In this document: positions 45,472-54,232 of the stretch, piece by piece
Numbering within the stretch: position 1 is the stretch's first letter
How the letters are laid out: the number at the start of each line of letters is the position of its first letter
Source: Mesorhizobium waimense
Lineage (GTDB): Bacteria > Pseudomonadota > Alphaproteobacteria > Rhizobiales > Rhizobiaceae
Assembly: GCF_003601975.1 (NCBI RefSeq)
Contig: NZ_QZWZ01000004.1
Location: 124,001-188,000, forward strand
Direction of reading: 5' to 3'
DNA: 64,000 nt
Notes under the pieces: generated by a model
The model's input: the letters and a program-made list of their open reading frames with translations, nothing else
Database searches by the model: none
What the model was told of the DNA's origin: nothing
Translations under genes and position numbers: made by a program

Positions 45472-45520
45472 ACGCAATTCCGGACGGAAAACCGCTGCGC
45501 ACTTTCCTGGAATTGCTCTA
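45472..45520 (-). repeat. Dispersed AGAGCAATTCC repeat, copy B (inverted)
   Basis: Minus-strand copy of the element at 42711-42760 with one deletion and three substitutions. The two copies are in opposite orientation and enclose 2.7 kb with four genes. Confidence 0.85.
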
Positions 45521-45539
45521 ATGGATCGGCGAGCCAGCC

Positions 45540-46976
45540 TTAGCGGCTGGGCTGCGTCTCCGATCCGACATAGGCGATGCGCAGCATGTTGGTCGACCCG
45601 GGCGTCCTGAGCGGCACGCCGGCGGTGATGATGACGCGGTCGCCCGGCTTGGCGAACCCTTCGTCGATGGCGATGCGGCAGGCGCGATCGACCATGTCGT
45701 CGAGGTCGACCGCATCGGGCGAAACGACGCAATGCGTGCCCCACAGAAGCGACAGCCGCCTGGCGGTGTTGAGGATCGGCGAGAGTGCGATGATTGGCAC
45801 TTGCGGGCGCTCGCGCGCGGCCCGCAGGCCGGTGGTGCCGGAGGCCGTATAGGTGACGATCGTCGAAAGTTTCAGCGTCTCGGCGATCTCGCGGGCGGCG
45901 AGCGAAATGGCGTCGGCGCCGGTCGCTTCCGGTTCCGAACGCTGCGCATTGATGATGCCGGCATAGGTCGGATCGGTTTCGACCTTGGTGGCGATCCTGT
46001 CCATCATCGCCACAGCCTCGACTGGATAGGCGCCGGCCGCCGATTCGGCCGACAGCATGACGGCGTCCGCGCCTTCGAACACGGCGATCGACACGTCAGA
46101 CACCTCGGCGCGGGTCGGAACCGGTGCGGTGATCATCGATTCCAGCATCTGCGTGGCAATCACCACCGGCTTGCCGGCGCGGCGCGCGGCGCGCGTGATC
46201 TGCTTCTGGATGCCGGGCACGGCTTCGAGCGGCATCTCGACGCCGAGATCGCCGCGGGCGACCATCAGCGCGTCCGATAGTTCGATAATCTCGGGCAGTC
46301 GGGCGACGGCCTGCGGCTTTTCGATCTTGGCCATGATCAACGCCCGACCGCGCGCGATCTTTCGCGCTTCGGCGAGATCCTCCGGCCGCTGCACGAAGGA
46401 CAGCGCCACCCAGTCGACGCCTGCCGCCAGCACCGCGTCGAGGTCCTTGCGGTCCTTTTCAGTCAGTGCGCCAACCGGCAGGTCGGTGTCGGGCAGGCTG
46501 ACGCCCTTCTTGTCTGAAATGGTGGTGCCGGCAACGACCGTGCAGACGATCGACTTGCCGTCGCTCTTGACCGCCCTCAGCTCCAGCTTGCCGTCGTCGA
46601 TCAGCAAACGATGACCGGCTTCGACCGAGCTCAGGATTTCCGGATGCGGCAGGTAGACCCGGCTCGACGTGCCGGGCTCGGGATTGTCGTCGAGCGTGAA
46701 GGTCTGGCCTGGGGAGAGCACTTCTTTGCCATTGGCGAACTTGCCGACGCGCAGCTTTGGCCCCTGCAGGTCGGCGAGGATGCCGATGGGACGGCCGACC
46801 TCCTCCTCGACGGTGCGGATGCGGCCGACCAGCGTGCGCATCAAATCATGGTCGGTATGGCTCATATTGATGCGGAAGACATCGGCGCCGGCTTCGAAAA
46901 GCTTCTTCAGCATCTCCTCGGAGGAGGAAGCCGGACCGATGGTGGCGAGGATCTTGACCTTGCGGTTACGTCTCAT
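45540..46976 (-). CDS. pyk: Pyruvate kinase
   Basis: 478 residues. KILATIGPASSSEEMLKKLF, FRINMSHTDHDLMRTL, the active-site IMAKIEKPQAVARLPEII, MVARGDLGVEMPLEAVPGIQ, and VIATQMLESMITAPVPTRAE are all conserved. The C-terminal allosteric domain is complete, ending near LRTPGSTNMLRI. Converts phosphoenolpyruvate to pyruvate with ATP. It overlaps the upstream DUF1036 gene by four bases (ATGA), so the two are co-transcribed. Confidence 0.96.
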   Translation of the reverse strand: MRRNRKVKILATIGPASSSEEMLKKLFEAGADVFRINMSHTDHDLMRTLVGRIRTVEEEVGRPIGILADLQGPKLRVGKFANGKEVLSPGQTFTLDDNPEPGTSSRVYLPHPEILSSVEAGHRLLIDDGKLELRAVKSDGKSIVCTVVAGTTISDKKGVSLPDTDLPVGALTEKDRKDLDAVLAAGVDWVALSFVQRPEDLAEARKIARGRALIMAKIEKPQAVARLPEIIELSDALMVARGDLGVEMPLEAVPGIQKQITRAARRAGKPVVIATQMLESMITAPVPTRAEVSDVSIAVFEGADAVMLSAESAAGAYPVEAVAMMDRIATKVETDPTYAGIINAQRSEPEATGADAISLAAREIAETLKLSTIVTYTASGTTGLRAARERPQVPIIALSPILNTARRLSLLWGTHCVVSPDAVDLDDMVDRACRIAIDEGFAKPGDRVIITAGVPLRTPGSTNMLRIAYVGSETQPSR

Positions 46977-47497
46977 TGACTGTTTGTTCCCGGGGCGGGA
47001 GTCGCTGGAGCGCCTCCCGTTGCGGGCTCGTCGGTCAGCTGGACCATCCAGCTTGCCTGCTCGCCCGTGTCATATTCCTGAAATCCGGCGCGCTGGAAGC
47101 CCCGGGCGACGCAATCGGTTACGCCGGCGATCTTGAACTCTTTTTCGGCCACGCACATGTTGATCGGGCCATCCCAGCGCCCACCGCGCTCGGCGTCTTC
47201 TGCATAAAGATAGTAAAACCTTGATGACAGCGGCCCTTCGATCAGCGTCTTGCAGCTCGATCCTTCGATGTGCCACCAGCCCTCGGTGATCCAGCCGGCC
47301 TTGGCGCGGTAGCCGATGCCGACGCCGACCAGGTTCTGCGTGGCGTTGCAGACGCGGAAGTCGGCGCGGGCGGGCGAGGTCGCGACCAAGGCGGTGAGGC
47401 CGACGGTGACGATCAGGAGCGGCAAGGCGAAGGCACGGCCACTGCGCGGCCTGCCGGCGAAACCCATCCTGAAACCCCTCAAGTACCACATCTGCAT
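46973..47497 (-). CDS. DUF1036 secreted protein
   Basis: 174 residues. A signal peptide (ALPLLIVTVGLTALVATSPA) is followed by FRVCNATQNLVGVGIGYRAK and GWWHIEGSSCKTLIEGPLSS, the DUF1036 signature, with conserved cysteines and WDGPINMCV. Function unknown. Start codon uncertain: ATGs at 47533, 47497 and 47491 are in frame, and the last two have a GAGAG stretch upstream. Its coupling to pyk is conserved in my memory of rhizobial genomes but not tested. Confidence 0.82.
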   Translation of the reverse strand: MQMWYLRGFRMGFAGRPRSGRAFALPLLIVTVGLTALVATSPARADFRVCNATQNLVGVGIGYRAKAGWITEGWWHIEGSSCKTLIEGPLSSRFYYLYAEDAERGGRWDGPINMCVAEKEFKIAGVTDCVARGFQRAGFQEYDTGEQASWMVQLTDEPATGGAPATPAPGTNSQ

Positions 47498-47712
47498 CTC
47501 TCGACGCCCCTTTTCGGAAAACTCCGGGCGCATGTCAACGCGCCGTTCTGTCCAATTCCAATCGATTTAGAAAGGCCCCGCGAGCGATCTGTCGCCATGC
47601 GACGGATTTTTCGCAGAAACCGTGGCCAAACAACGGCATTGCGCCAGCGTCCTCTTCGTGGAATGACGATACCACCCTCCCCGGAAGCCAGCGACCAGAC
47701 CATTTTCAGACA

Positions 47713-48510
47713 ATGACCCGATCCACAGTTTTCGCGCCTTTCGATATCGTCGAAGGCGACCGCAAGCGAGGCATTGTGCTTCTTGGCGATCACGCCCGCC
47801 GCGAACTCCCGGAAGAGTACGGCAGCCTCGGCCTGCCGGCTAAGGAGTTCGACCGCCACATCGCCTACGATATCGGCGTCGAGACGGTGACGCGCGAGCT
47901 GGCAGCAGCGCTTGGTGTGCCGGCGGTGCTCGCCAATTTCTCGCGGCTCCTGATCGACCCCAATCGCGGCGAGGACGACCCGACACTGATCCGCCAGCTT
48001 TATGACGGCACCATCGTGCCGGGAAATTACCCCATGGCGACGGAAGAGCGGGAAAGACGGCTCGACGGTTTCTACCGGCCTTATCACGATGCCGTCGGCG
48101 CCATGATTGCCTCGGTGGCGCAGGCGTCCGCGAAAGCGCCCTTCATCTTCTCCGTGCACTCCTTCACGCCGGCCATGCAGGGCATAGAGCGCCCATGGCA
48201 TGTCGGCATATTGTGGGACCTGGACGATCGGGTGGCGCGGCCGCTGATCGACATGCTGGCTGCCGACGCGAGCATCGTGGTCGGCGACAACGAACCCTAT
48301 GACGGCGCGCTTCGCGGCGACACCATGTTCAGGCACGCCATCGTCAACGGCTTTGCCCATACGCTGATCGAGATCCGCCAGGACCTGATCGCCGACAGCA
48401 AGGGCGCAATGCAATGGGCCGAAAGGCTGGCGCCTATCGTTGACGCGATCGCCCGCCTTCCCGATATACATCAGGTGAAAATGTTCGGCTCGCGCACCGG
48501 GCCGCTGTGA
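47713..48510 (+). CDS. N-formylglutamate amidohydrolase family protein
   Basis: 265 residues. FGase family (PF05013): LLGDHARRELPEEYGSLGLP, HIAYDIGVETVTRELAAALG, NFSRLLIDPNRGEDDPTLIR and FIFSVHSFTPAMQG carry the expected His/Asp/Glu metal ligands. Classical members hydrolyse N-formyl-glutamate in histidine degradation; no hut genes are nearby, so the substrate may differ. It lies 13 bases before the DUF1244 gene. Confidence 0.9.
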   Translation: MTRSTVFAPFDIVEGDRKRGIVLLGDHARRELPEEYGSLGLPAKEFDRHIAYDIGVETVTRELAAALGVPAVLANFSRLLIDPNRGEDDPTLIRQLYDGTIVPGNYPMATEERERRLDGFYRPYHDAVGAMIASVAQASAKAPFIFSVHSFTPAMQGIERPWHVGILWDLDDRVARPLIDMLAADASIVVGDNEPYDGALRGDTMFRHAIVNGFAHTLIEIRQDLIADSKGAMQWAERLAPIVDAIARLPDIHQVKMFGSRTGPL

Positions 48511-48523
48511 CGGAGAGCCGACA

Positions 48524-48832
48524 ATGACCGAACTCAGCGACGAACAGAGACGCGATTTCGAGGCCGCCGCCTTCCGCCGGCTAGTCGCGCATCTGCGTGA
48601 TCGCGGCGACGTGCAGAACATCGACCTGATGAACCTTGCCGGCTTCTGCCGCAACTGCCTGTCCAACTGGTATCGCGAAGCCGCCGAGACCGAGGGCGTT
48701 GCCCTGTCGAAGGACGAGTCGCGGGAGATCATCTACGGCATGCCCTATGCCGAATGGCAGGCGCTCAACCAGACCGAGGCCTCAGACGCCAAGAAGGCCG
48801 AATTCGAGGCAAGGCGCCCCAGGGATCACTAG
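48524..48832 (+). CDS. DUF1244 protein
   Basis: 102 residues with the DUF1244 hallmark LAGFCRNCLSNWYREAAE (CxxC) and MPYAEWQALNQTEAS. Small, probably metal-binding, cytoplasmic. It is downstream of the amidohydrolase-family gene and transcribed with it, a pairing seen in other alphaproteobacteria (from memory). Function unknown. Confidence 0.9.
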   Translation: MTELSDEQRRDFEAAAFRRLVAHLRDRGDVQNIDLMNLAGFCRNCLSNWYREAAETEGVALSKDESREIIYGMPYAEWQALNQTEASDAKKAEFEARRPRDH

Positions 48833-48853
48833 GTCAGCGAACGACGGACTGAC

Positions 48854-49720
48854 TTAGTTCCCAAAAACTCCTCGTAGAAAGACACGGACATCGCTTATGG
48901 ATTGATCGGCCGCAGCCGCATTGTACTCCACCCGGTGACCATAGTCCTCGGTGCCAGTCTTGAATCCTGGGGAGGCAAATGCGTGACGAGCGCCCTTGAA
49001 GACGTCAAGCTGCACGGCGCTTCCCTTGCCGCCGCGTTGCGCCATCATCTCCTGGCATTTTTTGGCGGGGGTCCAATCGTCAAGCTCGCCGATCAGGATC
49101 AAGGTCGGGACCATCATGTCGCCGTTCGCAGCCGAACAATTCGGATAGTAGGCAATCGCTGCCTTGAACTTGCGCTCCATAAGCTGCTCGGCGCCACCAA
49201 GTTGCACAGCCTCGAGCGTTGTGGTCCCGCCAGCGGAGAACCCCATCAACGCTATGCGCTGCGGGTCGACAAAACTGTATTTCGACAGGAAATCCAAGGC
49301 GCCGTAGGCGTCATAGACGCGATCAGCAAGCAGGCTGCGATCACATGTCTCGCGAATGCCGCGCGTGCTGAAGCTGTCGACAACGAGGACGACGTAACCC
49401 CAGGAAGACAGCCGCTCGGACCAGGTTTGCTTGACACTTGGGAATAGACCCGAACATCCGTGGAGCGCCACGATTGCCGGGAACAGCCCCTCACCCGGCG
49501 GTCGCGTTAGATACCCGTTCAATGGCGTGCCGGGAACAACTTTGAGCACTTGCCCGTTTTGTTGCGCAATGCGCTCCTGAAACGGCGTTGGCTTCACAGG
49601 CGCACTTTCAAGTTGCACCGGCTGGCCAGCATCTGCATGTACGACATAAAGATAGCTGACAATACAAAGGCCAGCCACACAAACAACCTTTTTGAACAGC
49701 CTCAAAGGTTTTCTCCGCAA
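48854..49720 (-). CDS. Dienelactone hydrolase family protein, exported
   Basis: 288 residues. A hydrophobic N-terminus (VVCVAGLCIVSYLYVVHA) suggests export or anchoring. The DLH-type fold shows GLFPAIVALHGCSGLFPS, LMGFSAGGTTTLEAV with Ser as nucleophile (where true DLH has Cys), the acid in LIGELDDWTPAKKCQ and His in GARHAFASPGF. A serine esterase of unknown substrate. The region has lower GC than its neighbours. It converges with the DUF1244 gene. Confidence 0.85.
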   Translation of the reverse strand: MRRKPLRLFKKVVCVAGLCIVSYLYVVHADAGQPVQLESAPVKPTPFQERIAQQNGQVLKVVPGTPLNGYLTRPPGEGLFPAIVALHGCSGLFPSVKQTWSERLSSWGYVVLVVDSFSTRGIRETCDRSLLADRVYDAYGALDFLSKYSFVDPQRIALMGFSAGGTTTLEAVQLGGAEQLMERKFKAAIAYYPNCSAANGDMMVPTLILIGELDDWTPAKKCQEMMAQRGGKGSAVQLDVFKGARHAFASPGFKTGTEDYGHRVEYNAAAADQSISDVRVFLRGVFGN

Positions 49721-50006
49721 TTATTCCGCAGGAGGACGACTGTCGCCTTCTTAGATGATGAGCGGCTTCGTTCTTTTAGTCCACAACTTACACTCCCATG
49801 TCGCGTGATTGTGATCCCGTTGTGATCTCCTTGAGGGACCGCGCGGCTTTCAAGCAGATCCGACTGGGTTTCAGCTTTGCTTACAACGCATGCTGCGCTT
49901 TTGTCGCCGGGGTTGCTCATACGCTATGGTGGATTGCTGACGGGACTGGCGTGCAAGCCCCTCCGGTCAAGTGAGCGAAAGGAAGCAGCGAAGGGAGGAG
50001 AGCATC

Positions 50007-50678
50007 ATGTCCACGAGCACGACGATCGACGACGTCATGCGCGAGCTCGCCACGCTCGAAGACCCGAAGATGCGCGAGGCTAATGAACGGCGTGGTGACG
50101 ATCACGGTGTAAACCTCACCCAGCTTCGCTCTCTCGCCAAGCTACTCAAGACACAGCACGAACTCGCGGTTCAGCTCTGGTCAACCGGCGACACCGCCGC
50201 GCGCCTTCTCTCGACCCTGGTGTGCAGGCCGACGACCTTCTCTACGGCCGAGCTAGACACAATGATCCGCGACATTTCCTCTCCGAAGCTCCTCGACTGG
50301 TTTATCGTGAACGTGGTCAAAGCCGGTCGCCACGCCGAGGAGCTCCGTTTGGGCTGGAAGGATGGCGACGACCTTGTCGGTCGCGCGGGCTGGAGCCTGA
50401 CGACCGACAGAGTCGTCAAGAACGCCGAGGACCTCGACCTCGATGCGTTGCTCGACCAGATCGAGAAGGAGATGAGAGAGGCACCTGCCAAGAAACAGTG
50501 GGCCATGAACCATTGCCTCGCCGAGATCGGCATTCACCATCCGAAACTTCGAACGCGGGCAATCGGGATTGGCAAGCGGCTCGCCGTCCTTATCGACTAC
50601 CCCGCATCCCCTGGCTGCACGCCACCCTATGCGCCGGTCTGGATCGCAGAGATGGTTCGCCGACGCCAGACGACGTAA
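50007..50678 (+). CDS. AlkD-like DNA alkylation repair protein
   Basis: 223 residues of alpha-helical HEAT-like repeats. TQHELAVQLWSTGDTAARLL, FIVNVVKAGRHAEELRLGW, KKQWAMNHCLAEIGIHHPKL and YAPVWIAEMVRRRQ match the DNA_alkylation (PF08713) family. AlkD removes bulky alkyl adducts without base flipping; this copy lacks a diagnostic test for glycosylase activity, so it could be a non-catalytic AlkD2 or AlkF type. GGGAGGAGAG fixes the ATG at 50007. The ~285-base gap upstream contains no gene. Confidence 0.8.
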   Translation: MSTSTTIDDVMRELATLEDPKMREANERRGDDHGVNLTQLRSLAKLLKTQHELAVQLWSTGDTAARLLSTLVCRPTTFSTAELDTMIRDISSPKLLDWFIVNVVKAGRHAEELRLGWKDGDDLVGRAGWSLTTDRVVKNAEDLDLDALLDQIEKEMREAPAKKQWAMNHCLAEIGIHHPKLRTRAIGIGKRLAVLIDYPASPGCTPPYAPVWIAEMVRRRQTT

Positions 50679-50797
50679 GGCGCATAACTGTGCCTCCGTC
50701 CCTGTTGGCCCAAACACTTTCGGCCCCCGGCGCTTGACTGAAAATTGAATCGATCTAATTTGCCGCGCAAAGCCATTTTTATACCGGATTCTCGACT

Positions 50798-51979
50798 ATG
50801 GACGCGCAAAGCCTCATGCAGGCTGCCATTCGCGGGCGGTGGGCCGTGGCCGGCATCTTCCTCGCCAACGGCTTCCTGACCGGCAGTTGGGCGCCGCAGA
50901 TTCCGGTGTTCCTGACCCGGCTCGACATCTCGAAGTTCACGCTCGGCCTGCTGATCCTGCTGTTCGGCGCCGGCGCGGTGACCGCAATGACCTGGTGCGG
51001 CCATCTCATCTCCAGACATGGTTCGCACACCGTACTGCGCTGTTTCGGCCTGTGCGGCAGTCTCGGCCTGCTGGTCGTGGCGCTGGCGCCGAATGTGCCG
51101 CTGGCGGCAATCGCCATGTTCATCTTCGGCGGCTCGATCGGCGTCATGGATGTCGCCATGAACGCCAATGCGGTGGCGGTGGAAAGAAGGCTTTCTCGCG
51201 CCATCATGTCGTCCTCGCACGGTTTCTGGAGCCTCGGCGGTTTTGCTGGCGGCGCGCTCGGCGGCTTCGCGATACAAAACTACGGCCATCTTCCCCACGC
51301 GACAGTGGTGACGGTGCTGGCCTTCGCTGTGGTCGCTGTGGCCGTCGGCTACCTCATCGTAAAGGACAAGCCTCAGGTGGCCGAGCACCAGAAGTTCTCG
51401 TTGCCCGCAAATCCGCTGGTCTATCTGGTCGGGCTGATGGCGCTGCTGACCATGATTTCCGAGGGCGCGGTGCTCGACTGGGCAGCGCTCTATCTGCACC
51501 AGGAACTCGGCGCCGACCTTGCCATAGCCGGCCTCGCCTATGCCGCCTTTTCCGGCGTCATGGCCGTCATGCGCTTCCTTGGCGACGGCGTGCGTAATCG
51601 CTTCGGCGCGGTGGCGACGCTGCGCGGCTCGGCGCTTGTCGCCGCAGCCGGCATGCTGGTCGCCGGCCTGTCGCCCTCGCCTTGGCTCGCCATCGCCGCC
51701 TTTGCCTTTTGCGGCTTCGGCATCGCCAACATGGTGCCGATCATCTTCTCGGCCGGCGGCAACCAGGACGGCATGTCGTCCGGCACCGGCATGAGCGTCG
51801 TCACCACGATGGGTTACTCAGGCATCCTGGTGGCGCCGTCGGCGATCGGCTTCGTCGCCGAGCATTCGAGCTTCGGACCGATCTTCGTCGCGCTATCGGG
51901 GCTGCTCGTCATCGTGCTTTTGATGGCGGGCCTTGCTCACCGCGCCGAATTCGCGCCCGAGCCGGCGCCGGCCGAATAA
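50798..51979 (+). CDS. MFS transporter
   Basis: 393 residues, twelve helices. IFLANGFLTGSWAPQIPVFL opens the first half; TALHGLL-type motifs are absent. The motif ISRHGSHTVLRCFGLCGSLG after helix 2 and VRNRFGAVATLRGSALVAAA in the second half are MFS loops. Substrate unknown. Its last 43 bases overlap the convergent LysR gene. Confidence 0.85.
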   Translation: MDAQSLMQAAIRGRWAVAGIFLANGFLTGSWAPQIPVFLTRLDISKFTLGLLILLFGAGAVTAMTWCGHLISRHGSHTVLRCFGLCGSLGLLVVALAPNVPLAAIAMFIFGGSIGVMDVAMNANAVAVERRLSRAIMSSSHGFWSLGGFAGGALGGFAIQNYGHLPHATVVTVLAFAVVAVAVGYLIVKDKPQVAEHQKFSLPANPLVYLVGLMALLTMISEGAVLDWAALYLHQELGADLAIAGLAYAAFSGVMAVMRFLGDGVRNRFGAVATLRGSALVAAAGMLVAGLSPSPWLAIAAFAFCGFGIANMVPIIFSAGGNQDGMSSGTGMSVVTTMGYSGILVAPSAIGFVAEHSSFGPIFVALSGLLVIVLLMAGLAHRAEFAPEPAPAE

Positions 51980-52851
51980 CGCTTCAGTTCCTCGTAGAGA
52001 AAATCCGCGACGCGGCGGATGCGCACGCTGCTGCGCACATCGCGGTGCATGGCCAGCCACACCGGTAGCACCGGCAGCGTCAGCTCCGGCAGTACCGTCT
52101 CCATCAATGGATCGCGGTCGATCAGCGGCCCCTGGCCGAAGCCAATGCCGTTTCCCGCCCGCACCGCCTCCCACAGCACGATCTGGTTGTCGGTCCTGAA
52201 GCGAAAAGCGTTGCGCGTGAGCGAGATTCCGAACTGGGTAAAACCGCGAATGATCTCGTCGCTGCGGTCGAAGCCGATCAGGTCATGCCCGACAAGGTCG
52301 CTGGGCTCGAGCGGCCGGCCCCGGCGGTCGAGATAGGATGATGCCGCGCAGAGACGGAGCGGAATATCGGCGACCTTGCGCGCCACCAGCTCGTTCTGCG
52401 CCGGCTTGACCATGCGGATGGCAATATCGGCATCGCGGCGCAACAGGTTCTCGACCTGGTTCGAGGCGACGATTTCGACCTCGATGCCAGGCTCCTCGAC
52501 ACCGAGCCGCGCCGTCATCTCCGGCAGCACATAGGCCGCCACCACTTCGCTGGCGGCGATACGCACCGTGCCCTCGATCGCCTCAACCGATCCCAGCGCC
52601 AGCAGCGAAAAGGCGCTGGCTTGCTCGCTGACGGCACGACCGCGTTCATAGAGCGTGCTGCCGGCCTCGGTCAGCGCATAACCACGCCGCCCGCGCCGGA
52701 ACAGCGTGACGCCCAGCGCCTGCTCCAGTTCGGCGATGTGGCGGCCTAGCGTCGGCTGGCTTGCTGCGAGCCTTCGCGCCGCAGCGGACAGGCTGCCGGC
52801 CTCCGCCACGGTGACGAAACTCTTGATCAGGTTCCAGTCGATGTCGACCAT
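51937..52851 (-). CDS. LysR-family transcriptional regulator
   Basis: 304 residues. HTH at residues 1-60 (NLIKSFVTVAEAGSLSAAAR, SQPTLGRHIAELEQALGVTL), then the periplasmic-binding-type effector domain (GTVRIAASEVVAAYVLPEMT). It is divergent from the epimerase gene at 52947 with a 95-base spacer, so it likely regulates it. Its 3' end overlaps the MFS gene tail. Confidence 0.92.
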   Translation of the reverse strand: MVDIDWNLIKSFVTVAEAGSLSAAARRLAASQPTLGRHIAELEQALGVTLFRRGRRGYALTEAGSTLYERGRAVSEQASAFSLLALGSVEAIEGTVRIAASEVVAAYVLPEMTARLGVEEPGIEVEIVASNQVENLLRRDADIAIRMVKPAQNELVARKVADIPLRLCAASSYLDRRGRPLEPSDLVGHDLIGFDRSDEIIRGFTQFGISLTRNAFRFRTDNQIVLWEAVRAGNGIGFGQGPLIDRDPLMETVLPELTLPVLPVWLAMHRDVRSSVRIRRVADFLYEELKRYSAGAGSGANSAR

Positions 52852-52946
52852 TCAAGATTGAATATCATATCGCCAATCTCAGTCAATTTCCATTCGTTTG
52901 CAAAGGCTCCACATTGGGGTCCTCAATGCAAACACGGAGACGAAAA

Positions 52947-53912
52947 ATGACCAAGATCGCAATCCTCGGCGCCAATGGCCGGCTCGGCCGCGTGGTCGCC
53001 AGGGCCTTCATCGACGCCGGCTACGACGTCCGCACCGTCACGCGCAGCGGCAAGGTGCCGGCGGAACTCGGGGACGCCACGGCTGTCGCCGGCGATGCCC
53101 TCGATCGCGACGCGCTGATTTGCGCCACCGAGGGCGTCGACATCATCTTCAATGGCCTGAACCCGATCTACACCGACTGGGGCAAGTGCCTGCCGATGGC
53201 TGAAAACGTCATGGCCGCCTGCCGGGCGAATGGCGCCCTGCACCTTGCTCCGGGCAATGTCTACAATTTCGGATCGCCCATCCCGGCGGTGATCACGGAA
53301 GACACGCCGTTCCACCCGACCACCGAAAAGGGCCGCATCCGCATCGCCATGGAGGAGCTGTTTCGCCGTGAGGCGGACGCCGGACGTGTCCGCACCATCC
53401 TGCTCAGGGGTGGCGATTTCTTCGGTGGCACCGGCAGCGGCTCCTGGTTCGACCTAATCGTCGCCGCCAAGATGAACAAGGGCGTCTATATCGCGCCTGG
53501 GCCGGTCGATCTCGTGCATGAGTGGGCCTATTTGCCGGATATGGCCAAGGCCTTCGTCGGCCTGGCGGAGAACCTCGACAAGCTCGGCTCTTACGAAGCG
53601 CTGAACTTTCCCGGACATGCCGTCACCGATTTGGAGATCAAGGCGGCGGCCGAGAAAGCGCTCGGGCGTACGCTGAAGCTGACGTCGATGCCCTGGTGGG
53701 TGCTGCGCGCCGGCAGCCCGTTCGTGGCAATGTGGCGCGAGATCGTCTCGATGTCCTACCTGCGTTTCGAACCGCACCAACTGACCTCGGCAAGGCTGGA
53801 AGGCATCATCGGCCCGATCCCGCAAACTCCGCTGGAGACGGCCGTTGCGGATGCCTTGAACGACATTGGCATTGCCACCATTGCCGCAGCGGACAGCCAG
53901 AAGGCTGCCTGA
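52947..53912 (+). CDS. NAD(P)-dependent epimerase/dehydratase-like protein
   Basis: 321 residues. Rossmann start TKIAILGANGRLGRVVARAF, a NmrA/extended-SDR style GLNPIYTDWGKCLPMAENVM, and later VHEWAYLPDMAKAFVGLAEN. The active-site YxxxK of SDRs is not obvious, so it may be an atypical or regulatory SDR. ACGGAGACG precedes the ATG. Divergent from LysR. Confidence 0.85.
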   Translation: MTKIAILGANGRLGRVVARAFIDAGYDVRTVTRSGKVPAELGDATAVAGDALDRDALICATEGVDIIFNGLNPIYTDWGKCLPMAENVMAACRANGALHLAPGNVYNFGSPIPAVITEDTPFHPTTEKGRIRIAMEELFRREADAGRVRTILLRGGDFFGGTGSGSWFDLIVAAKMNKGVYIAPGPVDLVHEWAYLPDMAKAFVGLAENLDKLGSYEALNFPGHAVTDLEIKAAAEKALGRTLKLTSMPWWVLRAGSPFVAMWREIVSMSYLRFEPHQLTSARLEGIIGPIPQTPLETAVADALNDIGIATIAAADSQKAA

Positions 53913-53977
53913 TCTACAGGTCGGACAACGCAGCCGGCGCCCAATGGGCCTCCGCTGCTTGCTGCCGGAGTCTCGGC

Positions 53978-54136
53978 TTAGATCCTGCCCATCAAGAGCA
54001 GGATCAGCAGCACCACCAGAAGGACGCCGACGATGCCCGACGGGCCATAGCCCCAGGCGCGCGAATGCGGCCATGCCGGCACGGCGCCGATCAAAATGAG
54101 GATCAGAATGATGATGAGAAGCGTGCTGATTGTCAT
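53978..54136 (-). CDS. DUF3309 small membrane protein
   Basis: 52 residues starting MTISTLLIIILILILIGAVP and containing AWGYGPSGIVGVLLVVLLIL. The WGYGPSG between two hydrophobic helices is the DUF3309 mark. Function unknown; such peptides are stress-linked in some proteobacteria. GAGGGA is a clear ribosome site. Confidence 0.88.
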   Translation of the reverse strand: MTISTLLIIILILILIGAVPAWPHSRAWGYGPSGIVGVLLVVLLILLLMGRI

Positions 54137-54178
54137 GAGAAATCCCTCGCCTTAAAATTGAATTCGAAGGGACAATGC

Positions 54179-54211
54179 AAAAGGCCGCCCGAGGTTCCCG
54201 GACGGCCTTTT
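54179..54211. terminator. Terminator after the RND operon
   Basis: AAAAGGCCG / CGGCCTTTT stem with an inner CCG/CGG extension and one mismatch, 22 bases beyond the RND pump stop. Confidence 0.8.
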
Positions 54212-54232
54212 GCTCGGCTAACCAAAACAAGG

